NCBI RefSeq assembly: GCF_024054195.1
Contig: NZ_JAMXLB010000001.1
Location: forward strand, 973,069-1,037,068
Source of the DNA: Flavobacterium sp. NRK F7
GTDB lineage: Bacteria; Bacteroidota; Bacteroidia; Flavobacteriales; Flavobacteriaceae
Reading direction: 5' to 3'
DNA length: 64,000 nt
Part shown: one piece after another, positions 34,197 through 42,056 of the stretch
Numbering within the stretch: position 1 is the stretch's first letter
Layout of the letters: the number at the start of each line of letters is the position of its first letter
Notes under the pieces: model-generated
The model's input: only the letters and a program-made list of their open reading frames with translations
Told to the model about the DNA's origin: nothing
Database searches by the model: none
Made by a program: the position numbers and the translations under genes

Positions 34197-35504
34197 ATGA
34201 AGAATTTAGTAGAAGAATTAAGATGGAGAGGCCTTATTCATGATATGATGCCTGGAACTGAAGAACAACTGGTTAAAGAGTCTACCACTGTTTATATTGG
34301 CTTTGATCCTACCTCAGATTCTTTGCATATAGGGAGTTTAGTGCCTATCATTTTACTAATGCATTTGAGAAAGTTTGGTCATAAGCCTATTGCTTTAGTA
34401 GGTGGTGCAACAGGGATGATTGGCGATCCTTCTGGGAAATCAAATGAGCGCAATTTGTTAGATGAAGCTACACTAAATCATAATGTAGAAGGTATTAAGC
34501 GCGTTTTGTCTCGCTTTTTAGATTTCAATGCTACAGATGCTGCTGCTCCTATATTAGTAAATAATTATGACTGGATGAAAGATTTTTCATTCATTAATTT
34601 TGCAAGAGATGTGGGGAAACGTATTACGGTTAACTACATGATGGCAAAAGATTCTGTAAAGAAGCGTTTAAGTGGTGATGATGGCAGTGAAGGAATGAGT
34701 TTTACAGAGTTTACGTACCAATTAATTCAAGGTTACGATTTCTACCATTTAAATAAAGAATACAATTGTTTGTTGCAAATGGGAGGAAGTGACCAATGGG
34801 GAAATATTACAACAGGTACCGAATTGGTTCGTAGAATGAACGTGGACAATGAGGAGCGTTCCAAAGCCTATGCCATGACTTGTCCCTTAATTACTAAAGC
34901 AGATGGTTCTAAATTTGGAAAATCTGAAGGAGGTAATGTATGGTTAGATGCCGATAAAACCACGCCATATACTTTTTACCAATTTTGGTTAAATACTACC
35001 GATGTTGATGCAGAAAAATATATTAAAATTTTTACGTTTCTAGACCAAGATACAGTAGAAAAATTAATTGCTGAGCATAACGAAGCACCACATTTAAGAG
35101 TATTGCAAAAACGTTTGGCTGATGAATTAATGATATTGGTACACTCAAAAGAAGAACTTGAAAGAGCTATTGTTGCATCAAATGCTTTCTTTAGTAAAGA
35201 TATGATAGAACTAAACAATATGTCTGAGGATGATTTGTTGAATATTTTTAAAGGTATAAAAATGGCTACTATTTCTAAAGCTGATTTTGATGCAGGTTTG
35301 GATATGGTTTCGGCTTTAGCAACTAAAACTAATTTTTTAGATTCAAATAGTGATGCTAGAAGAGAATTAAAGCAAAATTCAGTTTCTTTAAATAAAGTAA
35401 AAGTAAAAGAAGATAAGATTATTACGGCAGCAGATTTAATTAATAATCAATTCTTGTTATTGCAAAAAGGGAAGAAAAACTACTATGTAATAAGAGTGGT
35501 GTAA
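34197..35504 (+). CDS. tyrS: Tyrosyl-tRNA synthetase
   Basis: This 435-residue class I synthetase charges tRNA-Tyr. Motifs are WRGLIHDMMPGTEEQL, YIGFDPTSDSLHIGSLVPII (HIGH motif as HIGS), YQLIQGYDFYHL, QMGGSDQWGNITTGTELVRR and the KMSKS equivalent KFGKSEGGNVWLD. A C-terminal S4-like RNA-binding tail follows (QNSVSLNKVKVKEDKII). The frame extends 10 codons upstream to a TTG, but the promoter box lies there, so the ATG at 34197 (MKNLVEELRWRG) is chosen. It ends directly at the stop of the convergent LuxE-like gene with no gap. Confidence 0.97.
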   Translation: MKNLVEELRWRGLIHDMMPGTEEQLVKESTTVYIGFDPTSDSLHIGSLVPIILLMHLRKFGHKPIALVGGATGMIGDPSGKSNERNLLDEATLNHNVEGIKRVLSRFLDFNATDAAAPILVNNYDWMKDFSFINFARDVGKRITVNYMMAKDSVKKRLSGDDGSEGMSFTEFTYQLIQGYDFYHLNKEYNCLLQMGGSDQWGNITTGTELVRRMNVDNEERSKAYAMTCPLITKADGSKFGKSEGGNVWLDADKTTPYTFYQFWLNTTDVDAEKYIKIFTFLDQDTVEKLIAEHNEAPHLRVLQKRLADELMILVHSKEELERAIVASNAFFSKDMIELNNMSEDDLLNIFKGIKMATISKADFDAGLDMVSALATKTNFLDSNSDARRELKQNSVSLNKVKVKEDKIITAADLINNQFLLLQKGKKNYYVIRVV

Positions 35505-36485
35505 TTATAAAACCATTAGATTACAACCTCTAATATCAGAATGATCAAAACGTCCCAGCACTTCGAAAGAATGGTTGGGATATTTTTTTCCCAAATCTTG
35601 AGTAGCAATAAACGAACACGAATTCACATTGGCTAAATCAATAACGTTAATTCCTCCTGTTTTTCCATTTGAAACATAGGATAAAGCATCCTCTGTGTCT
35701 CTGGTTAGGATTTGCATCCAAGGTGGACATTCGAAAATGCCATTTCCAAGTGAATACGCTTGCGATAGAAGCTCGGTCATACCGTATTCAGAATGTATAA
35801 CAGGTACACCAAAACCGTGGCTTAAAATAGCGTGTAATTCTTCTCGAATCATTTCTTTTCGTTTTCCTTTCATACCACCCGTTTCCATAATGATGGTGTT
35901 TTTCAATTGAAAAGTATGTTTTTCTATTAAATCTAATAAAGCGTACGTTACACCAATTAAAATTACATTTTGTCCCGATTGATCTAAGGCAATCAATTTG
36001 GCAATCAATTCTTCATAATTATTCAAGTAAAAGCCTGAATCAGGGTGGTTGCTACTTTGGATTAAATCTTGAACCATATAAATTAAGGAAGACCCTTCGC
36101 GTTCTAAATAAGAAGGAAGTAAAGCTAAAACACAGTAATCTTCAATATTGCCATAAAATTCTGAAAAACCGTTACGGTAACTTTGTTCGTATAACGCAAC
36201 GTCAGTTACGAAATGTTTGCTAGTTTGCATGCCTGTTGTTCCGCTACTAGTAAAAATTTCCTGAACAGGGTTGGTGGTGCTGATAATTTCATGACTTTTG
36301 AAAAACTGAATCGGTAAAAAGGGAATGTCTAGAATTGTTTTTACATTAGACTTGTCTTTATTGAGATAATTACAAAATTCTTGATATACTTTGTTGTTGT
36401 CATATTGGTAACGAAAAACTTTTAAGGTAAGTTTTTCAAATTCTCTTTTGCTTGAAATTGTAAATATATCCTCTGTGTGAATCAT
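35505..36485 (-). CDS. LuxE-like acyl-protein synthetase family protein
   Basis: This 326-residue protein belongs to the LuxE/PaaK-related adenylate-forming group. It shows TILDIPFLPIQFFKSHEII, EIFTSSGTTGMQTSKHFV (AMP-binding Ser/Thr/Gly-rich loop, about 83-100), IMETGGMKGKRKEMIREEL, FGVPVIHSEYGMTELLSQAY and CPPWMQILTRD. LuxE activates fatty acids onto itself in bioluminescence; non-luminous Bacteroidota carry this homologue alone, and its substrate is unknown. No luxC or luxD lies nearby. A perfect -7 box (TATTTTTG, 36523-36530) lies upstream. Confidence 0.85.
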   Translation of the reverse strand: MIHTEDIFTISSKREFEKLTLKVFRYQYDNNKVYQEFCNYLNKDKSNVKTILDIPFLPIQFFKSHEIISTTNPVQEIFTSSGTTGMQTSKHFVTDVALYEQSYRNGFSEFYGNIEDYCVLALLPSYLEREGSSLIYMVQDLIQSSNHPDSGFYLNNYEELIAKLIALDQSGQNVILIGVTYALLDLIEKHTFQLKNTIIMETGGMKGKRKEMIREELHAILSHGFGVPVIHSEYGMTELLSQAYSLGNGIFECPPWMQILTRDTEDALSYVSNGKTGGINVIDLANVNSCSFIATQDLGKKYPNHSFEVLGRFDHSDIRGCNLMVL

Positions 36486-36522
36486 AATGAATTGCGGAAA
36501 CTATTTCGATTTCCAATAGATG

Positions 36523-36530
36523 CAAAAATA
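36523..36530 (-). promoter_or_regulatory. -7 promoter box of the LuxE-like gene
   Basis: TATTTTTG on the minus strand matches TAnnTTTG, 37 nt before the ATG at 36485. Confidence 0.5.
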
Positions 36531-36633
36531 TAAAATAAAAAAAGTATAATAATAACTTAAAGATTTTAAATAAGTATGATTTTAATAAACATATAAATGA
36601 TAAGGTTGTAATAAATTATTTAAGATTGATGCT

Positions 36634-36641
36634 TATATTTG
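36634..36641 (+). promoter_or_regulatory. -7 promoter box of the methyltransferase gene
   Basis: TATATTTG is a perfect match ending 4 nt before the ATG at 36646, which predicts a leaderless mRNA if used. Confidence 0.45.
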
Positions 36642-36645
36642 AGTT

Positions 36646-37587
36646 ATGAATTGGAAAATCAAGGCTAGTCTTCAAAAATTTTTATCTTTTACTCGTTTAG
36701 GGGATAAACTAAATCACATACCAGTAACTTTAAGTAAAGAGTATCATAAAAATGTTTTTAAATACCAAAGTTGGGAGGCAGTTAGAAGATTTGATTATTG
36801 TGGCGCTGAATTTTTAAAAAAAGAGAGGGTTGCTTTAGAAATAGGTACAGGATATTCACTTATATCAGCAATAACACTTTATTTATTAGGTTTTAAAAAG
36901 ATTATAACTGTAGATATTTCACCCGACGTAGTTTTTTCAAATTTTAAAAAACAATCCCAATACTTAAATGATGAAGCGTTTATAAATGCAATTTTAACGA
37001 GAAGTATTTATAATAAGGAAACACTTTTGCAAAAAATGGAAACAATATCTAATGTAAAAGATTTAAAAAGTCTTTTTGAAAAATTAAACATAATTTATCT
37101 GGCGCCCTATCAGTTTGAAGATATTGAAAAGTACCAACAATCATTTGATTATATTACTTCTCAGGTAGTTTTTGAACATATATCTCCCGAAATTTTAGAT
37201 TCTCTTTTTAAAAAAATGAAAAATTGGCTGGTTCCAGATGGATTTTCGATTCACACAATTAATTTTATTGATCATTTTGCTAATCCTGGCTTTTTTCAAG
37301 ATAAAACAATTTCCGAGTTTAACTTTTTAAAGTATTCGAATGCATACTGGCAATTCTGGGCAGGAAATTCCATTGCATATGTAAATAGGCTTTCTTATAT
37401 CTATTATTTAGAATTGGCTAAGAAATATGGTTTTTTAGTTGATTTTAGGGGTGAAAATTATAGAGAAAGAGTTTTGTTAGATGAGAGATTTATACATGCT
37501 GATGTTGTTGCAAAATACGCTTGTAAAGTTAATCTTACTGATTTAACAAAATACCAAAGAGGAACGTTACTACTTACAAAATCATAA
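36646..37587 (+). CDS. Class I SAM-dependent methyltransferase
   Basis: This 313-residue protein has a Rossmann methyltransferase core: motif I ALEIGTGYSLISAITLYLLG (about 66-85), motif II KIITVDISPDVV, and FDYITSQVVFEHISPEILDS (motif IV region, about 168-187). A C-terminal region binding an unknown acceptor follows. The sequence LKKMKNWLVPDGFSIHTINF-like segment resembles sugar or polysaccharide methyltransferases. It is a lone gene between housekeeping genes and T9SS cargo genes, notably AT-rich and Lys/Ile-rich, so acquisition by transfer is possible. The substrate is unknown. A terminator follows at once. Confidence 0.78.
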   Translation: MNWKIKASLQKFLSFTRLGDKLNHIPVTLSKEYHKNVFKYQSWEAVRRFDYCGAEFLKKERVALEIGTGYSLISAITLYLLGFKKIITVDISPDVVFSNFKKQSQYLNDEAFINAILTRSIYNKETLLQKMETISNVKDLKSLFEKLNIIYLAPYQFEDIEKYQQSFDYITSQVVFEHISPEILDSLFKKMKNWLVPDGFSIHTINFIDHFANPGFFQDKTISEFNFLKYSNAYWQFWAGNSIAYVNRLSYIYYLELAKKYGFLVDFRGENYRERVLLDERFIHADVVAKYACKVNLTDLTKYQRGTLLLTKS

Positions 37588-37617
37588 AAAAAAACACCAA
37601 CATTATGTTGGTGTTTT
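37588..37617 (+). terminator. Intrinsic terminator of the methyltransferase gene
   Basis: AACACCAACA pairs with TGTTGGTGTT, flanked by A and T runs, directly after the stop. Confidence 0.85.
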
Positions 37618-37661
37618 TGATTTTTTGAAATTCTGAATTTATTTCAGAATGACATTAATTA

Positions 37662-38516
37662 TTATTTTACTACTAACTTTCTAGTAGCTGTTTTTCCTTC
37701 TTCTGTGATTTTTACAATGTAAATACCAGCTTTTAGGTTACCTGTATTAAAAGTGTTGTTTGTTACGTTTCCTTTTACCACTTCTTTACCTAATACATCA
37801 TATACTTGAACAGTCATTGCAGCATTCGCATTTGATGAGAAGTTTAAGGTGTTACCTGTTAACGGGTTTGGATACATTTTTAAACCATCAATAGCATTAA
37901 AAGACTTAGTTGAAAGAGTAAAAGTTCCAAGTGCTACTATAGACTGCAATTGAGTACCTCCAGTACAAGTTCCTGAACCCGTATCAAATAAATTAATAGC
38001 CCCAAAAGTCCAGTTAGCTTCTGTAAAACCAGCATCAGGTCCAGTTCCATTATTTCTAATTGCATAAGTGTCTAACCATTCCCAAGAAGTTCCTGTTCCG
38101 TCAACATCAGTTACTCCAAATTGGTCAATAACAGCAGTTGTAGCCGTGTTAATAATTCTGATTCTGTCATCACCGTTAAGGTTCATTACGGCATTTTCAA
38201 TTGAATTTGAAGCTGTAATGCTTGGGAACTCAGTTGTAGCAATAGCTGTATTACCACCAGTTTGGATAATATATACATACTCATCTGTTCTAGTACCTAG
38301 TGGAGTTAAGTCTAAAGTAGCTCCCCAAGTTGTATTAGCATTTGTTTGATTTTGTGCTGAATAAAGTGAGAAATCAACAGTTCCGTTAGCGTATATTTCA
38401 CAAACTTTTGGATATCCTCCAGTACATGGTCCATCAATCATTGCAGTTATTATTGGGGATTGCCCAAATGTTAAGGAAGTTCCTAATAATAAAGATAAAA
38501 AGTAAAGTTTTTTCAT
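37662..38516 (-). CDS. Secreted protein with T9SS type A sorting domain
   Basis: This 284-residue protein has a signal peptide (MKKLYFLSLLLGTSLTFGQ). A beta-rich domain (about 20-185: PKVCEIYANGTVDFSLYSAQ, TDEYVYIIQTGGN, AVIDQFGVTDVDGTGTSWEW) resembles a lamin-tail-like module used in surface nucleases and adhesins. A T9SS type A sorting domain follows (about 210-284: KMYPNPLTGNTLNFSSN, VYDVLGKEVVKGNV, GIYIVKITEEGKTATRKLVV). It should be surface-anchored or secreted. A perfect -7 box TATATTTG lies at 38540-38547. The activity is unknown; there is no catalytic motif. Confidence 0.85.
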   Translation of the reverse strand: MKKLYFLSLLLGTSLTFGQSPIITAMIDGPCTGGYPKVCEIYANGTVDFSLYSAQNQTNANTTWGATLDLTPLGTRTDEYVYIIQTGGNTAIATTEFPSITASNSIENAVMNLNGDDRIRIINTATTAVIDQFGVTDVDGTGTSWEWLDTYAIRNNGTGPDAGFTEANWTFGAINLFDTGSGTCTGGTQLQSIVALGTFTLSTKSFNAIDGLKMYPNPLTGNTLNFSSNANAAMTVQVYDVLGKEVVKGNVTNNTFNTGNLKAGIYIVKITEEGKTATRKLVVK

Positions 38517-38539
38517 TTTTTTATGTTTTTAAATGTCTA

Positions 38540-38547
38540 CAAATATA
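38540..38547 (-). promoter_or_regulatory. -7 promoter box of the lamin-tail-like T9SS gene
   Basis: TATATTTG on the minus strand matches TAnnTTTG, 23 nt before the ATG at 38516. Confidence 0.5.
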
Positions 38548-38620
38548 GCAAGTATTTTCTGTTTTATAAAAATAGCCAATGTAAAATTACAGTTAAATAA
38601 AATTAAAGAGTTTTCGTTAA

Positions 38621-38974
38621 CTAGTTGATAATTAACTTTCGTGTGGCTGAAGCTTCGCCTTCTTTGACTTTTACAATATACACACCTGTATTTAGGGCAC
38701 TAATGTTTACTTCTTTTGTAGTTACAACGGCTTCAAACACTTTTTTACCTAATACATCAAAAATTTCGACTTTCTTTTCTAAGCCCAATTTAGAAGTGAT
38801 GTAAATTTTTCCACTATTCACTGGATTAGGATAAATAGTAAGCCCCTCAATGTTTGGGTCTTGAGTTGAAGTAGTACTTGAGGCAGTAGGTTTATTGTTC
38901 TGAGAGATACTATCTACAGAAAATAAAAGGGTACTAATAAGAATTATATAAAAGTATTTTTTTATCACTCGCAT
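38621..38974 (-). CDS. Minimal T9SS cargo: signal peptide plus sorting domain
   Basis: This 117-residue protein contains a signal peptide (about 1-25), a Ser/Thr-rich linker of about 18 residues, and a complete T9SS type A sorting domain (about 43-117: LTIYPNPVNSGKIYIT, VEIFDVLGKKVFEAVV, GVYIVKVKEGEASATRKLII). No functional domain lies between. It is either a decayed or truncated cargo or a genuine sorting-domain-only protein. The sorting domain is close to that of its neighbour at 37662, which suggests local duplication. A weak promoter was not resolved. Confidence 0.8.
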   Translation of the reverse strand: MRVIKKYFYIILISTLLFSVDSISQNNKPTASSTTSTQDPNIEGLTIYPNPVNSGKIYITSKLGLEKKVEIFDVLGKKVFEAVVTTKEVNISALNTGVYIVKVKEGEASATRKLIIN

Positions 38975-39027
38975 TATTTTAAAAAGTAAATATAAACAAT
39001 TTTTTTATTGCAATAACAATGCCAAAT

Positions 39028-39075
39028 AAAAAATCCCTCAATTGAGGGATTTTTAACTTTTATTATAGAAAAATT
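39028..39075 (-). terminator. Duplicated 48-bp terminator, copy 1
   Basis: It contains the palindrome TCCCTCAATTGAGGGA with A/T flanks, about 35 nt after the 39090 stop. The full 48 bp is identical to 40718-40765. Confidence 0.85.
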
Positions 39076-39089
39076 CTAATCTGTATAAA

Positions 39090-40592
39090 CTATCTTGATA
39101 TTTTTCTAGTTTCTGTTGGAGTCTTTATAATATATAATCCTGTTGGAAGCATTTTAATAATTTCGTTTTCTTGTTCATTAGTAATAATACTTTTCATTAA
39201 AACTTTTTGACCACTAAAATCATAAATTTCTAAGGAATATGGTTTATCAACACTATATAAACTATTTTTTTCTAAAATAAGTCCTTTATTCGATGATGAA
39301 GAATAACTGTAAGGAACAGCAAATGCATTTCCAAATGTTGTTGCAGTAATCATTAAGAATCCTCCTTGAGTATAAACATTACATTGTCCCATTTTGCCAT
39401 CGTAAATCTGTACGTTCCTAACAGAATTTAATGTTTGATTTGCTGCCAAATTTACTGTTAAATTAGCACTACCGCCTCCTGTATTAAAACAGTCTGAATT
39501 ATTTCCTGAAGAATTCATAATATTATCTATAGATTCAGCTATAAGCCATTGAATCTGACTTTGTGTTTGTCCACCTATGTTTTTTATTTCGATTTCTAAA
39601 TCATAAGAATTACCATTATTTAGATTCGCTATACTGTTACTTACAGAAGAGTCATAAACAACAGTTGCTCCATTTTTTTTTATTTTTACTTTTGTAATTA
39701 TAATATTTGCAGGAGTTGTACTTGGACAACCGTTATTTGAAGCAGGACCGGGTTGAGTTGGGCAATTATCTGAACTATTTGGAACGCCATCGTCATCTTT
39801 ATCATTATCACAAACGTCGCCAATTCCATCACCATCAATATCTGATTGATTTGCATTTGAGTTGGAAGGACAATTGTCACAAACATCTCCTTTACCATCT
39901 CCATCTGTATCCAACTGGTTTGGATTATAGGTAGTTTTGCAATTGTCAATACTATCTTCGATACCGTCGTTATCGGCATCACAGAAAGGTGTCTGTAAAA
40001 TATAATTGTTCTCAAAATTTGAATCTGTATCAGATGCAGGGCCAGATAATTTACTAACTATATATAAATATTTCACAATACTTTCATCTGTAAACTTATA
40101 TAGTTTATTTATTTGTAATGGATCTGTAGAAGTTTGTGAAAGAACATTAATTCTATAATTATTACCGCTTGTAGACGCCATTGATGAGCATACTAGATTT
40201 GTTGCAGTAGAATAATTATTTCCTAGGTCTCTCACATTATAGCCTGTTTCATAGGTACAAGTAATATTTTGTAATTCAAAGTTACTTAGGTCACTAGAAT
40301 CTCTATCATTATCAATATTTGTATTTTTACTTACAACATACAAGTAATAGGTAATATTTTCATTTGTGTATTTATAAAGCTTATTGGTTTGTAAAGGATT
40401 TGAGGTTGTTGATACGACATTAACTCTGAAACTAAAACCATTTGATGATGCATTTGGTAAACAAAATTGATTAGAAGCTTGTGAATAGTTGCTTCCAAAG
40501 TTGCGAGTAGTATAAGTTGTAATTATTGATTGAGCATTTGCAGAAAAAGCGACTATAAAAAAGAACAGCAAAAATAGGATTGTTTTTTTCAT
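39090..40592 (-). CDS. Secreted protein with tandem unknown domains, TSP3 repeats and T9SS-like tail
   Basis: This 500-residue protein has a signal peptide (MKKTILFLLFFFIVAFSANA). Two similar modules of about 90-100 residues follow (about 23-110 and 115-205). Each has RNFGSNYSQA- or RDLGNNYSTA-like starts, a conserved Cys, PLQ-NKLYK, YLY-VSK and DSD elements. Next come three calcium-binding thrombospondin type 3 repeats (about 203-280: DADNDGIEDSIDNC, DTDGDGKGDVCDNC, DIDGDGIGDVCDND), a CARDB-like beta domain (about 298-420), and a C-terminal T9SS-like sorting tail (SLEIYDFSGQKVLMKS, GLYIIKTPTETRKIS). The tandem module is not one that I recognise. Confidence 0.8.
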   Translation of the reverse strand: MKKTILFLLFFFIVAFSANAQSIITTYTTRNFGSNYSQASNQFCLPNASSNGFSFRVNVVSTTSNPLQTNKLYKYTNENITYYLYVVSKNTNIDNDRDSSDLSNFELQNITCTYETGYNVRDLGNNYSTATNLVCSSMASTSGNNYRINVLSQTSTDPLQINKLYKFTDESIVKYLYIVSKLSGPASDTDSNFENNYILQTPFCDADNDGIEDSIDNCKTTYNPNQLDTDGDGKGDVCDNCPSNSNANQSDIDGDGIGDVCDNDKDDDGVPNSSDNCPTQPGPASNNGCPSTTPANIIITKVKIKKNGATVVYDSSVSNSIANLNNGNSYDLEIEIKNIGGQTQSQIQWLIAESIDNIMNSSGNNSDCFNTGGGSANLTVNLAANQTLNSVRNVQIYDGKMGQCNVYTQGGFLMITATTFGNAFAVPYSYSSSSNKGLILEKNSLYSVDKPYSLEIYDFSGQKVLMKSIITNEQENEIIKMLPTGLYIIKTPTETRKISR

Positions 40593-40717
40593 GAATTTTA
40601 ATTTTAATTGTTTCAGTGAAATTATAATATATTACTAGTTTTAAAGTATAGTTACCGTTATCAAATTATGATTAAATTTCTATAGTTATTCTTTTGAATA
40701 AGATTAGATTATAAAGC

Positions 40718-40765
40718 AAAAAATCCCTCAATTGAGGGATTTTTAACTTTTATTATAGAAAAATT
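40718..40765 (-). terminator. Duplicated 48-bp terminator, copy 2
   Basis: Identical over 48 bp to 39028-39075. It overlaps the last two bases of the beta-helix lipoprotein stop codon and should terminate that gene. Confidence 0.85.
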
Positions 40766-41909
40766 ATAGACCGATTGTCCATCCAGTTGTCCAAGCTGGA
40801 GCAGTTGCGCTATTACCTGCACCTGTGTTAGCCCCTACAGTTATGTAAGTCGTATTCGTACCTGCATATTCTGATTGAGTAGTAACTGTAGCTCCAAAAT
40901 AAACAGGGTTGAAAATAACGTGGTTGTTATCTACATTTGCATTAGAAACTGCATCTGTTGTTGCATCTTTAATTTTAAAACCTTTAGTGAAACCATCAAT
41001 ATAGATGTTTTGACAATTCCAGTATCCTGTACCTTCTTTTAAATACATACCATGCTCAGAACCAGCTAAAGAACCTTTTAAAATAGTAAAGTTTTTTAAT
41101 GTTGCATTTGTTCTTGGTGTTGCATCAAAATTATCTCCATTGTTTGAACCTTCTACACCTGCTTTTTCGATATCTTTAATGAAAACATTTTCGAAAGATC
41201 CTGTAAAACCGTCAGCAAAATCTAATCCATCGTCTTGTGCGTTAACAATAACTAAGTTTTTAGCATTAACTGCACCTCCAAAAAATTCAATTCCATCGTC
41301 TCCACTCATATAAGCTTCAACGTTTTCAAATACAGTTCCTGAACCTACTGCAAATAAAGAAACTCCATTAAATTCTTTATCACTAGAGAAAGCAGCACCT
41401 GTATACTCTACTCTTAAATAACGAATTACACCTGAACTATCGTTGTTGTCTGAACCACCATACGTTAAGTTAGAAACTTCTGCTAAAGCAGACTGACCTG
41501 TAGAACCACCTTTGTTAGTGTAGGCTTTACCACAAATTACTAATCCACCCCAGTCACTTTGATTTGGAGAACTATTAGCACTAGTCATGATTACTGGGTT
41601 ACTTGCAGTACCATTTACATAAATATAAGCACCTTGTGAAATAGCAATGTATGCAGAAGTACCTCCTGATGCCTCAACTCTTGTTCCTGCAGGGAAAGTT
41701 ACAGAAGCTCCATTTTCTACTACGAATGGTCCTGTTAATTTATAAGTTATTGAAGGATCTAATGTTAACGTTTGTCCTGATTTTAAAGTTCCTTGGAAAT
41801 TTGTAGGATCAATTGTTACAACATTTGTGTTATCATCTTCATTATCTCTTGAACAAGATGATAGTGTTAAAGCTGCAATCGTTAAAGCAGATAATAATAA
41901 TTTTTTCAT
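40764..41909 (-). CDS. Beta-helix-like lipoprotein adjoining a TonB receptor
   Basis: This 381-residue protein has a lipoprotein signal (MKKLLLSALTIAALTLSSC, Cys19). A repetitive beta-rich region consistent with a right-handed beta helix follows (LTGPFVVENGASVTFPAGTR, WGGLVICGKAYTN, SGDDGIEFFGGAVNAKNLVI, NAQDDGLDFADGFTGSFENV). The Asp-Asp-Gly turns may bind calcium. I recall this protein type next to TonB receptors, as here (147 nt apart, separated by a terminator). A perfect -7 box (TAAATTTG, 41940-41947) drives it. It likely sits at the cell surface and could help substrate capture for the receptor; that role is inferred. Confidence 0.75.
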   Translation of the reverse strand: MKKLLLSALTIAALTLSSCSRDNEDDNTNVVTIDPTNFQGTLKSGQTLTLDPSITYKLTGPFVVENGASVTFPAGTRVEASGGTSAYIAISQGAYIYVNGTASNPVIMTSANSSPNQSDWGGLVICGKAYTNKGGSTGQSALAEVSNLTYGGSDNNDSSGVIRYLRVEYTGAAFSSDKEFNGVSLFAVGSGTVFENVEAYMSGDDGIEFFGGAVNAKNLVIVNAQDDGLDFADGFTGSFENVFIKDIEKAGVEGSNNGDNFDATPRTNATLKNFTILKGSLAGSEHGMYLKEGTGYWNCQNIYIDGFTKGFKIKDATTDAVSNANVDNNHVIFNPVYFGATVTTQSEYAGTNTTYITVGANTGAGNSATAPAWTTGWTIGL

Positions 41910-41939
41910 TTTAGATTGTGTTATTTTATTTTAATAGGG

Positions 41940-41947
41940 CAAATTTA
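41940..41947 (-). promoter_or_regulatory. -7 promoter box of the beta-helix lipoprotein gene
   Basis: TAAATTTG on the minus strand matches TAnnTTTG, 30 nt before the ATG. Confidence 0.55.
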
Positions 41948-41997
41948 ACTATAGTATGCTAGGAGAGTTTTACCTAAAGGTTATGAGTTTATTAATA

Positions 41998-42029
41998 AAA
42001 AAAAGGCTGTTTTAGTAAAAAAACAGCCT
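41998..42029 (-). terminator. Intrinsic terminator of the TonB receptor gene
   Basis: AGGCTGTTTT pairs with AAAACAGCCT; on the minus strand a run of T residues follows, 27 nt after the stop. Confidence 0.85.
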
Positions 42030-42056
42030 AATCTTTATTTATTGTTAATTTATTGT

